Positions 35,481 to 45,589 of a stretch of DNA of 64,000 nucleotides are shown one piece after another. The number at the start of each line of letters is the position of its first letter. The first letter of the stretch is position 1. The notes beneath the pieces are model-generated. The model worked only from the letters and a program-made list of their open reading frames with translations. It searched no databases and was not told the origin of the DNA. A program made the position numbers and the translations under genes. The stretch is from Rapana venosa (taxonomy: Eukaryota > Mollusca > Gastropoda > Neogastropoda > Muricidae): the NCBI GenBank assembly GCA_028751875.1, contig CM054155.1:51736035-51800034 (forward strand), given 5' to 3'.

Positions 35481-37930
35481 GTTTTTTAAAGGTGTTTCAA
35501 AGCATTCTGATGTTGAAGAACTCTCGAACGTCTTCACCTGGGGGAATCCCGCTGTTCTTTTGATAGGATTTCTTTTGTTTGGTTTTTAGCCCGTTCAGGG
35601 GAATGCGTAGCATAACCCCGGCTAGGATGGGTTTTGACTGAATTTTTCTGTAATTTTGGCCTTTTTTAGGTCCCCTTTCTTTTAAGTGGAAAAGGGGGGA
35701 TTGGGGCCACGTTCAGGCCACTCTTTGCTGGTCCCAAAGCGTTGGGCAGTATTGTTGTGCCTTGACACTCTGGCCTCCGTACTTATGACCAGCCGGGGTT
35801 TTTCAATCCCTTTTACTTTCCCCTTTTAAGGATCTACTGCTTCTTTTTATCTCTTCCCCAGCACCTGTGTGCTTTAGGATCTGATGGTCTGGGATCTTGC
35901 TCGTGAAGTTTGTCGATCGCCTTCAGTTGTAGTTGTAAGGTCTCTGCAATATCTGTCCCCTCTCTCATGATATGGCGCTCTCTGTAAGGACTGACCCCTC
36001 TTGTCTTTAATAACAGTCTTTGGCTGCCGGGACTTGGTTTAGTACCTTGATGGGCTGGAGGGCCCCTTGCTGTCCTTTTCGCCCGCCTTTTCAACCTGGG
36101 GCTTGTTCACATCCATTCCCCAGGGCCCCAGTCATCTTTTTTCTGATTTACCTGTTGACTGTTTTAATCTTCCGGGTTTTTGGGTTTTTGTTTTCTCTGG
36201 GTTTAGCTCCCTACGTTGATCGCACAGGTCCAGGGTACGTTGGTAACCCACGGTTTGGGTTTTTTTTTCCTTTTTTTCCCAAAGGATCTCCAGCGCTGTC
36301 TCCTGAATGGGCTTTCTGAAGGGCCCCAGTGAGGTTTTTGTCATCTGGAGGGAAAATTTAATGCTGCAAACTGCCCCCTATCTCCTTTAAAGATTTCAGC
36401 GACTTCGGGTCCTTCAGCTTTCCATGTTGAAACCCCCAAACGGGGGGTTTTTCTTTTGGTTCTTGGTCTTTTAGCTTGATCTGTGGTCATGTACCCTGTC
36501 GTGTCACTGCCGATATCAGGCCCCGGAAAGTTCTTGTCCCGGGCTTTTTGAGCTTACTTAAATCGTTTTGGGGGGCCCAAATTAATCAAACTGGGTTGTG
36601 TATCTTCCATTTGGTGAGTGCCACTCGTTCTTCTTATGTTGTTTGGGGGGAAGGGTTTGGCAAAGTAAGATTGTGGTGCTGCGAATTCCAAAAATCTGAA
36701 CCTCTATCGTTGGTTTTTTCCACGCCAAAACGGCCATTGTCCTTGGGGGTTGGTCAAATTTTCATCAGTCCGATCTGGGATTCCGCGCCCCGAATCAAAG
36801 AGAAAGTCCTTCTTTTAGTTATTTTTATGACCTCTCCATCCTCGTAGAAATGCGATTTCTTCATCATCAAGCTGATTTGGGGCATAGATATATAAATATA
36901 TATATATAAAAATTATATATATATAAAATATATAATATATAAATAATAAAGTTGTATTATGTATCTTAATTTTATAAAAAGAGAGAAACTCGAATCGAAC
37001 TCGAAACTCGAACGGTTTTATTCAGTATAGGCCATCCCCCTTTCTGAAGGGGGGACAAACACCCCTTCAAAGCCAAACAAAGGCCCGGGGGTTCCAAAAA
37101 ATTAATCTTAAACATTCATTTTCATATGTAATCACATAAAGCACAAGATATCTTTGACAGCAAAAGGTTCAAATAACCGAAAAGGAAAATCTTCGTTGTT
37201 TGATATGTTTATTTTAGGTTGTGCCATCTACTATAAATTTTATACAAAAAAAACAGATAACAAAATTAAAACATTACACTTTTTACCTGTGTCTGATACA
37301 CCAAAAAACCTATCAAATCCAGCAAATTTTCCCCCTTAGAATAAAACATTCACAAACCATATTTACATATATTTGCCAATTTCCACTTAAACCCCCTAAC
37401 CGGAGCAACCCGAATCCAAAACATGGTGACTGCCAATACTAAAGCATGAAATCTTTATCTATGATACTGGGGGAATAGTTTAAATCAATTTAATTAAATC
37501 CTTTTTTTCAAACATCACATCTGAAAGCTTTAAAAATTATCTGGAACTATCTACACAAGCACAAAAAACATCCTTTTTTCCAAACCTTTAAAAAATTTGA
37601 TAAAAGAACATCTAACAACTTCAGTGATATTTTTATTCCCCTTTTAAAGTATAACAAAAGTTCCTTCTTTATCCAACAATTTATCTTTCTGGACCTTTTT
37701 TTTTTTATGAAATTGAATAGCACTGGTTTCAATGCACTGCAATTTTAAGCAAAAAAAACAACAGCTACAACATTTTCAACTATAAATTTCCCCCAAAAGT
37801 TTTTCCATAAGTATCTGTAACCAGCATCATAATGTAAAAAAACTTTTTATTTTATTTTTTATCTCAGACACCAACCCCCTGACATTCCAATGCCAAAAGG
37901 GAAGCACAACATGGATTAAATTAAAATTTG
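35481..37930. other. Low-quality then AT-rich stretch
   Basis: 35481-36850 probably holds the upstream part of the minus-strand LINE (a charged frame at 35834-36094, AETLQLQLKAIDKLHEQDPR) but no domain is readable. 36880-36960 is an AT microsatellite, and 37080-37930 is AT-rich like 8160-9130. Confidence 0.45.
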
Positions 37931-37937
37931 ATTTGAT

Positions 37938-38065
37938 TTCTCTCTCTCTCTCTCTTTTCTCTCTCTTTTCTCTCTCTCTCCTCTCTCTCTCTCTCTCACC
38001 ACACAACACACCACACAACACACACACACACATGCGCGCGTACACGCACGCACACACACACACCT
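37938..38065. repeat. (CT)n(CA)n microsatellite, second copy
   Basis: Same place and order as 9153-9280 but interrupted by TTTT and CAAC units. Confidence 0.9.
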
Positions 38066-38339
38066 ATTACGTTATCATGATCAAAACTGGGTTTTTTTCA
38101 ATAATTATATTAGTTTCGTTTTTTAGATCCCTGTATTTGAATTTGAAAGGCCAGAAAACAGGAGCTAATTCACACACTTTACGTGGGGACTGACATTAGC
38201 TTTTGGGAACTTTTACACAGTTACTTGTCAGCAGCCTGTGGGACAAGCCCAGGACAAAATTCAGTGCAGTTTGCACGTGGAGGAGAGGGGCAAAATTGAA
38301 TGCAGGCGGTGACTGATTTTAATTTGTTTTCCCCCCCCT

Positions 38340-39265
38340 GGGTTTAGTTTTAAGTAGGCCAGCCAGATTGCTAGACGGTATTTGTGGGATCTGGACTTTC
38401 GTCCAGATAGCGTTTTTTCCCCCATCAATGATCAGATGATCAAAGACCATGAACGCTCTTTTCCCATCTTTCCTGGCATTTTTCAAATGCGGAACAAGTT
38501 TCCTTCTGATATCACGCACACGTGGAGTGAAGTCTTCTCCAATGAAGACATGCTTCCACGGAGTTTGCGTTTAGCCTTCAGAACATCTCCTTATCCCTGT
38601 AGAATGCACACTCCCTATGATAGGTGAGTTAGGGTTTCTATTTAGACGATGGACCTGTCAAACTCCATGTCATGACTCAGTCCTAGTTTGTCAGTCAGTA
38701 ATCTTTGATCAGTTTTCACATCTCACGATTTCATTGTCCTGTCTTGGTATGGGCCCTAGAAAAGGATGTTGTTTCTTAAGATTGGCCCCTCCAAGTCATC
38801 AGTCTTTAATTCCAGCTTTTCCACTTTTTCACACAATTTTTCGTTTTGTTCTTTCAGTCTTTGGTTTTCCTGTTTCAGTTCAGTAACAGTCTCTTTCAAG
38901 GATGCCATTTCATTCAGAATTCTGGGAAAATGTCTCTTTGACTTGCCTCACCTCTTCCCTCAGTTCTTTAAACATGGAGGTAGCTCCCGCAGGTTTGCTG
39001 CGATTTTCCTTCAGCGTAGGCTCCCGACTTGTCCCTCTTTGGAATGATGAACCGGAACCCGTACCGGTGTTCACTGGGTTTGGCGCAGACTGTCCTTCCT
39101 TCCCACTGGGGCCAGGTCCAGGGTTCAGCTCAACATCGCCACACCGATACAGAAAAACGCCTAGGTATAAATAGGCGAGGAGCAAAACTACGGTAACACC
39201 GTCATGCACCCGCCCAACTTCAATGTCCGAATATACAATGATTTTCTCAACATTGCACGTCGAGA
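38340..39265 (-). pseudogene. LINE ORF1 with 2A motif, second copy, frameshifted
   Basis: Minus-strand frames repeat the first copy: LLLAYLYLGVFLYR then CGDVELNPGP (about 39115-39145), a coiled coil with MFKELREEVRQVKETF, RNNILF, and RDIRRKLVPHLKNARKDGKR at the C-terminus. At least three indels split it. The 2A motif itself is unchanged. TAA again follows the EGQS-like segment, so the in-frame stop is shared by both copies. Confidence 0.8.
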
Positions 39266-39459
39266 CATGAATGCAATGAAGGTGGGGCCACAAAGCAGCC
39301 ACACATGGGCCTAAACTTTAAAACCACCTCTGGCATGATGCTTCTAGTCCCCCCACAGTCTCAGGCAAAGGCACAGGAACGCCCAAAATTTACCCTTGAA
39401 TGCGGAGCTTCATTCAACAGCTGTTTACATATCAGCTACCGGAACGTCCCCCATAATAG

Positions 39460-39522
39460 AGAGAGAGAGAGAGTGAGGAGAGAGAAGAGAGAGAGAAGAG
39501 AGAAGAGAGAGAGAGACTCTCC
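39460..39522. repeat. (GA)n microsatellite, second copy
   Basis: GA run with AGAAG interruptions, matching 10672-10740. Confidence 0.9.
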
Positions 39523-40039
39523 CCTCTTTCTTTTTTTCTTTTTCATTTTTCGTTTCCATTTACGTATTTTCTTTCTTTTTTCCCTCTTCGTTCCCTCACA
39601 ACCTTCGCCTCCACCCTTATTCACTCCCCCAGCCGTTAAAAGAATCGAGGTGATTCATCACTTTTCGTTTTGGACAGCAGCATTCACGACCGCCGTACTA
39701 CCACTTACATTTATCAGGTCTGAAAGCCTATCTCACCCCCCAGTGCCAATGCCGGGAACTCTTAGACCGACCTGCCAAAACATTGCAGGCATTGAAAACC
39801 AAGGGAGTCAGGCACGCACACAGAAATCAGTCGTGTATCAAAGAAAAGTAACCACGTGAGAATCGCTCCATTCACGCTGTCTACTGTGAAAAACCTGCTG
39901 AATCGTGCGCCCCTAACTGTGGAGGGCTGTCCTTAATAGATTGAAGTGAAGACGTGTTCGTACCTTGTATGTACATAGGCATGTCAGGAGGACGATGCTG
40001 TGAGCAGTGTCTCTTGCTGTTGTCGGGGTTATACATGTT

Positions 40040-40165
40040 ATGATTATCCCCGAAGTCGGTATGCGGCTATCTTATTAGTGGGTACAAAAACAAAAAAAAC
40101 CGGTCGCATACGCCCAATCTAACCACTGGTTAACCTCGGAGCTCTTGCCAAGGAACGAGGGGTGC
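40040..40165 (+). mobile_element. SINE 3' fragment
   Basis: ATCCCCGAAGTCGGTATGCG and CTCGGAGCTCTTGCCAAGGA match the 3' part of the SINE at 1880-2275. The tRNA head is absent, so it is 5'-truncated. Confidence 0.65.
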
Positions 40166-40194
40166 TCATGAGCTTGTAGATCAGAAACGTGTGA

Positions 40195-40510
40195 GAAGAA
40201 CAGTGAAAACTCTTAAGAAACGATGATCAAGAACTGATCCATGCAAGGTTCCATAGTACAGTTGGGTTGAGATTGATCTTACTATTGTTTACAATAACTG
40301 TCTAGAATCCATTGTTTTTAGTGAAATACGATTTCAACCAAACAAGAGCTCTGCCTTTAACACCAAATGTTTTCTTAAGGCTGAAGAGTTCAACCAAGTG
40401 GTCTATGGTGTCAAAAGCTGCTGGCAAGTCGATAACTGCTGGGATGGAGATAAGAAACGTTGAAGTGGGAACTGCACGGTTTCTGAGTAAATTTCTGAAG
40501 ACTGTGTGAC
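40195..40510 (-). pseudogene. CR1/jockey-like LINE reverse transcriptase scrap
   Basis: The minus strand reads PAAFDTIDHLVELFSLKKTF (40380-40440) then GVKGRALVWLKSYFTKNN, the motif A region of CR1/jockey RTs (AAFDTIDH...). An in-frame stop and the missing motif B (QGSVLGP) show it is a fragment. Confidence 0.7.
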
Positions 40511-40679
40511 AGAGACAGAGAAACTACCTGTCATGGGATATACCATTGCCTAGAACTGTTGTACTCGTCATCCCGGTTCTGTAAAAATGGTTTTGACTTT
40601 AGACTTAAAGTGAAGGAGGACAAAACAAGGAGGGGAGAAGAAGAAGGAAAAGAAGAAAATAATGAAGAAGAAAAATACG

Positions 40680-40699
40680 ACGGTGGTGACGGTGATGAC

Positions 40700-40774
<75 letters not shown>

Positions 40775-40775
40775 A
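40680..40775. repeat. (GAT)n microsatellite
   Basis: About 25 tandem GAT units. It reads as poly-Asp or poly-Ser in two frames, which are artefacts. Confidence 0.95.
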
Positions 40776-41037
40776 AAGAAGAATAATCAGGAGTAGATAG
40801 AGAAGAAGTACAAGAAGTAGAACAAGAACAAGAAATCACAATACAGCTCGGCATATTGGAAAAAATAAAATTGTACTTAAGTTGTATGAATGATAGAGGT
40901 GAACCGTTGTTGCCTTGTTTAAGGACAAGCAGCATTTAGAGACATAATGAAGCAGACATGTACGTGTTTGGAAAACTTTTATCCTGCTAAGACGTCCTGG
41001 CACTGCTTCCAAAGAACTGGACTGAGGGAATCGAAGG

Positions 41038-41039
<2 letters not shown>

Positions 41040-41110
<71 letters not shown>
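41040..41110. repeat. (GA)n microsatellite
   Basis: Nearly uninterrupted GA run. Confidence 0.95.
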
Positions 41111-41112
<2 letters not shown>

Positions 41113-41194
41113 TGACATCTGGGAATGACAGGGAATTTGATGAGGGAATTGACACTGTGAATTTAGCCCCTGGAGAAGATAATATGCCTTCCTG

Positions 41195-41310
41195 TATGTC
41201 TGTCTCTCTGTCTGTCTTTATGTCTCTCTGTCTGTCTGTCTGTTTCTTTCTTCCTTCCTTACTTCCTTCCTCCATTTTCTGTCTGTCTGTCTTTCTTTCT
41301 TTCTCTTTGT
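41195..41310. repeat. (CTGT)n/(CTTT)n simple repeat
   Basis: Imperfect pyrimidine tetranucleotides. A GACA run on the same strand follows at about 41386-41400. Confidence 0.85.
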
Positions 41311-41898
41311 CTGTTTATTCAATAAGCACGCGTGTGTGGCGGTGGTAGGTGAGGTGTATGTTTATGCGTATGTGTGCGTGCGTGAGACAGACAGACAGAC
41401 CAAAACAAATGATAAAAGCAGATATCACCCAAAAGAATGATTAACAGACTCAGCTGCCGAAAGGAGAGGGCAGTACAGTAGATAAATGGACATTGAAATA
41501 AGTAGTAGCAAAGAGAAAGACTTATTTTTCTGCCTTGGATCGTACTCCCATAGATACACCTCCTATCTCTTTCTACTTTCAGCAGACATCTCCATCACTC
41601 GTTGGAAGGGTTGGGGGACTTTTTCTTTCTTTCCCCATTTTAACCGGGGGGGTTTTTTTTTTTTTTTTAGTTTTGTTTTTGTATGGATTTTTTGTATGCA
41701 CAAGACCGTAAATGCTTGGGTGTGACTGTGGAAGAGCCTCTACCAGGAGAGTTTCACATTCACTTCCATTTTCCCATCAAGCTGGGAAGACAGGGCAAGG
41801 CTGGCAGTGGTGGAACCCGTGATACGTGAGGCAGCAGGTCCGCCACCGCCCTGCCTGGATGGTTTTCATTGTGGGAGTGATGACTAAGGCCTGCATTC
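41311..41898. other. Stretch without a supported gene
   Basis: GT-rich start, then ordinary sequence. A T-run at 41653-41669. No exon is recognisable. Confidence 0.5.
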
Positions 41899-41964
<66 letters not shown>

Positions 41965-42030
41965 GAAGATGATGATGATGATGGCGGTGGCGGTCACCGG
42001 TGACGATGACGATGATAACGACGGTGACGA
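41899..42030. repeat. (GAT)n microsatellite with GAC-rich end
   Basis: About 27 GAT units, then GAA/GGT/GAC variants. Confidence 0.95.
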
Positions 42031-42164
42031 TTCTGTGGTTGTAGTAGTGTCCTAGCGATAGTGTTTATATGGCCGGTGACAACAAAACAACAAAACTACC
42101 GTAGACAACAAAGAACGACATTTAACTCCTCCACTCCCCCCCCCCAAAAAAAGACACTAACAAA

Positions 42165-42208
42165 AAAAACCAACCAACCAACCAACCAACCAACCAACCA
42201 ACCAACCA
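42165..42208. repeat. (CCAA)n microsatellite
   Basis: About ten CCAA units, about 80 bases upstream of the GPCR exon and so inside the preceding intron. Confidence 0.95.
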
Positions 42209-42286
42209 AACAGAAAACTCCGATGAAAAGTAACGATCGAAGACGTTCACTCACCATGCTCCACATCCTGATTTGTCACACAACAG

Positions 42287-42690
42287 GTCACTTCCCCCTG
42301 GGGGCGGAGGTGTGCGTGGTGTGGGTGTCCAGCGACGTGCTGATGTGCACGGCCTCCATCTGGCACATGTGCACCATGTCCATGGACCGCTTCTTCACCC
42401 TCAAGTACCCCATGCGCTACGGCCGCAACAAGACCAAGACCATGGTGCTCATCAAGATCTTCTTCGTCTGGATCGTCTCGGTGGCCATCTCCTCGCCCAT
42501 CTGCATCCACGGCTTCATCGACCCCTCCATCGTCTACAACCAGCGGGCCTGTGTGCCCGTGCTGAAGGATTTCGTCATCTACGGCTCCGTCTTCGCCTTC
42601 TACATCCCCTTGCTGATCATGATCGTGACTTACGTGCTGACCATCCGCATCCTGTGGAGCAACCAGCAGATCATGCAGAACATGAGTCAG
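42287..42690 (+). CDS. Aminergic GPCR exon, TM3 to TM5 (5-HT2-like)
   Basis: The exon starts after a CACACAACAG acceptor, in the second base of a codon, and ends at CAG|GTTGGT with a complete codon. It encodes TM3 with the disulfide Cys (EVCVVW), Asp at 42334-42336 (the amine-binding D3.32 position) and TASI. It then has Asp-Arg-Phe at 42385-42393 in place of DRY, followed by LKYPMRYGRNKT, TM4 (IKIFFVWIVSVAISSPI), extracellular loop 2 with the paired Cys (RACVP), and TM5 (YGSVFAFYIPLLIMIVTY). The D3.32, TASIWH and YGRNKT phrases fit serotonin 5-HT2-type receptors of invertebrates. Ligand identity is inferred. The protein would sit in the plasma membrane and signal through a G protein. High GC and an intact frame contrast with the surroundings. 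Exons for TM1-2 and TM6-7 are not seen. Confidence 0.9.
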
Positions 42691-42726
42691 GTTGGTTGGT
42701 TGATTGGTCAGTCTCGGGAGGCTGGT

Positions 42727-42727
<1 letters not shown>

Positions 42728-42766
<39 letters not shown>

Positions 42767-42890
42767 TGTGTGTTTGTGTGTGGTGTGTCTGTGTGTGTGT
42801 TGTGTGTGTGTGTTGTGTGTGTGTGTGTGTGGGGTGTGTGTGGTAGTGTGTGTGTGTGGTGGTGTGTGTGTGTGTGTGTGTGAGTGTGTC
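42728..42890. repeat. (GT)n microsatellite just after the splice donor
   Basis: Long GT array with GGT and TT interruptions, starting 38 bases into the intron. Confidence 0.95.
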
Positions 42891-43009
42891 TTTGAAATTT
42901 TGTTTTGTTATGTTTGTCTATGTGTGTGTTTGAGTTGGTTGGGGGTAGGGGGTAGTTGGAGGGGTTAGATTGGGGTAGCGGATTGTTTGATCGGTTTGGT
43001 TGGGGGATT

Positions 43010-43055
43010 ATTTGCTTGCTTGCTTGCTTTTTTGTTTGTTTGTTTGTTTGTTTCT
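43010..43055. repeat. (TTGC)n(TTTG)n simple repeat
   Basis: Short tetranucleotide runs, followed to about 43240 by GGTT/GGAT-rich sequence. Confidence 0.85.
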
Positions 43056-43244
43056 ATGGTGGTTTGGCTTCTTTTGGATTGTTGCTTGGTTAGTCCACTG
43101 GCTGTTTGTAAATGCGCATGTAAAATGGTTTGTTGGTTGGAAGGTTGGTTGGTGGATGGCTAGGTGAGTTCTTTGGGAGGTAGAAAATAAATGGATGAAT
43201 GGATGGATAGAATGATGGGTGGGTGGATTATGTCTGTAAATCAG

Positions 43245-45214
43245 TGACTGTGTGTCAATGTGCTGGCCTCTAGAGAAGCTGAGGTCTCTGGCACCTTTGC
43301 TTCCCAACGACTGCATAAGTTTTGGGAATACCTTATTTCTTTTTCATACTATTGTTACAACATTAAAAGTGCACAGTTTCTCAATTAATCTAACTGACTG
43401 TATCAAATTTTGTCTTACAATCCTGTGTGTGCTACATTCTGCACAAGGAGATATGTTTATAGACCAAAGAAACTGATGTCCTAAAAGGTCAAAGAAGTAT
43501 CTCCCCTAGAACGAATCGTGATTGAAGAAACAGTTTCGCAGAACGAAAATATCAGAGATATCAACACCCACAGTTAAGCTGTACTCTGGTTTTTGTGACT
43601 GCATACTGCAAACATTGACCTAGATTTACTACTATGACATGATAAAACAACACACGTTTAAGATCAAAATATGCTGTTGGTGCAACAAAAATATTTAGAA
43701 CATAACTACTTTAACCTTTAACTTTTACATTTGTTTTACACCTACCAGAATAACCGTCAAGCAGCGTTCATGTTTCCAGTCTTGATGTTCATTAAAGTTG
43801 TATTGAGACGTGTAGTTTTTCAAAGTTAAGGCACATCTGTACACGGCCCTGAAAGCCTTGAACTACACTCCTACCTGTGTTACCTTGAGCTTGTAACGTT
43901 TTGTTTCGCGTTGATTGAAAGGCTCTCTCATCTGGTGGATTTGTATTTTTCTCCAAGTCAGTGGAGTCGTTTTAACGTTTACGCCATAGCTGTTCTGTGA
44001 TGCAATGTTTTAGCTATTTTTGAAAAACAAATTCAGCAAACATATCAATACAGTTGTGAAAACTAGATAATTATGTTAGGTTTCAAATAAAAAGTTGACT
44101 TTGTGTAAATTACAATAAAAGAATATATCTTTGTGTACTTTGCTTTTTAAATCAAGTTAGTGAATGGTAAAAAAAAAGAGAAAGAAGTGTTGACACTCAC
44201 TTATCTGGACCTTTGTCAAGTAAGTATCAAACAGCTAAACCACAAACAAGAATAATATTTCACACACATAGAGGTTTCCTCATCTTCAGTAACCACTTTT
44301 GAAGTTAACAGTTTTCCTGTTCGCTAAAAGAAAAATGGATGAACTTATCTTGTGCCTCTCTCCTTTAAAAACAAACAGTGCATTCAGGCTATAATTCTTT
44401 TTTTTTTAAAAGGCATACCCGTTGGCATCACTGACTTTGGCCCTTAGGCCCCGCCAAGGGAGTGAATGATCCCCCATCTTATTCCTCCAGTCTTGCTGGC
44501 CCCTTTATTATGGATTTCATGCACAAATTTGGTGTGTTTCCGTGAGAGAATTGAGTCTGCCCTTTTTTCTCGTTTTTTTCGGCTTGCCCCAAAGACAGCT
44601 TCACATTTAGTATCCCGGTTTTCATAGCTGGCCGCGTTCTTAAATTTTCCTTATTTAAAAAAATAAGAAGTTCGTGTTGTTCTCGTTGTATAATTATGTT
44701 TTGGTATTTTCTTTTGTTTTCCAACTACACTGAACAGTCTTCTTTTAAAAACTCCACAGTCCAGGCTTTGTTCTTTTCCCATCATCGTCGTGTTCAGGAT
44801 TTACAGCCCTAGAGCCTGGGGGGGGGCTTTTCTAAGCATTTCATTATCCATTTCAAATGGTAAGGTATGGGCGATTTTCCAGTATTATGTAGTGGATCAT
44901 TTACTTTTACCGGAAGGAATTTAAGGCACTGGCAGGCTACACTTTAAAATTGACAAGGGAAATCGTAAAATCCCACCCTTAATTTACAAGACGCCGCCGA
45001 ATTCGAATCGATTTATTAAAGGGGAAGAAACAATGGAAAAAGAATTTCCTTTTAATAAATTTCATCCCTCCAAAGAAAAATCTCCGTTTTTTGAAACAAC
45101 AATGTTAAAAATTCCCCTGACAAAAAATTTTAAAATTAGTTAAACCATGTTATTTGGACCCCAATGTCAAAGGAAACCCATGCTTTCTTTTTGTTTATTT
45201 TGGGGTTTTACGTG
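43245..45214 (+). other. Intronic sequence without a supported feature
   Basis: Ordinary AT-rich sequence to about 44400. Base quality appears to drop after that (stretched homopolymers). No coding exon, LINE or SINE is readable. Confidence 0.5.
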
Positions 45215-45520
45215 TGACTGGCGGAAGTAAAGCCCAAAGGTTTTGAGTTCACTTTCTCCCCTGATCCATGAAAAATTTTGGGGCGTGTGGTGAAAAAAGT
45301 TGGAATTTTACGATCGCCCAGGGCAATTTCAAGGGGAGACCCGCCCCACTTAAACCTCTGTGCAGCAGACAAATATGCACCACTAAAAGAAAACCCAAAT
45401 CCATATCAAGTTCCGTGGTTTATGGGAAAAAAATTAACATCCCCGCATGCATCCCCGAAGTCGGAAAGTGGGGAACTTTATGGGGGAAAAAAAAGGGTAC
45501 GGGGGAAAAAAAAAAAAAAA
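45215..45520 (+). mobile_element. Degraded SINE remnant
   Basis: Scattered pieces in the right order match the SINE at 1880-2275: GGAATTTTACGATCGCCC, GGAGACCCGCC, CAAATATGCAC and CATGCATCCCCGAAGTCGGA. It ends in an A-run near 45540. Confidence 0.55.
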
Positions 45521-45589
45521 AAAAAAAACCAAAAAAAAAAAAATTAAAAATTCCCGTTAAGATTGGCATGACCTTAACAATATTCTCCC

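Larger units (their letters stand above)
28410..39770. repeat. Second, noisier copy of the ~11-kb block
   Basis: Collinear with 1-11000 throughout. Single-base insertions and deletions and inflated homopolymers (for example 29166-29190, 32205-32215, 30900-31600) distinguish it. It runs past the point where the first copy meets the N gap. Element-level copies are listed separately. Confidence 0.9.

Noticed and set aside
40559..40935. Acidic poly-Asp protein or poly-Ser protein
   Set aside because: Both are translations of a (GAT)n microsatellite.
42061..42286. In-frame extension upstream of the GPCR exon as coding
   Set aside because: It translates the (CCAA)n microsatellite and lacks receptor sequence, while CACACAACAG at 42286 is a good acceptor directly before GHFPL-type TM3 sequence.
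42273..42968. 231-residue frame overlapping the GPCR exon
   Set aside because: Out of frame with the receptor. Its His/Leu/Arg-rich composition is a GC-rich shadow followed by GT-repeat coding.
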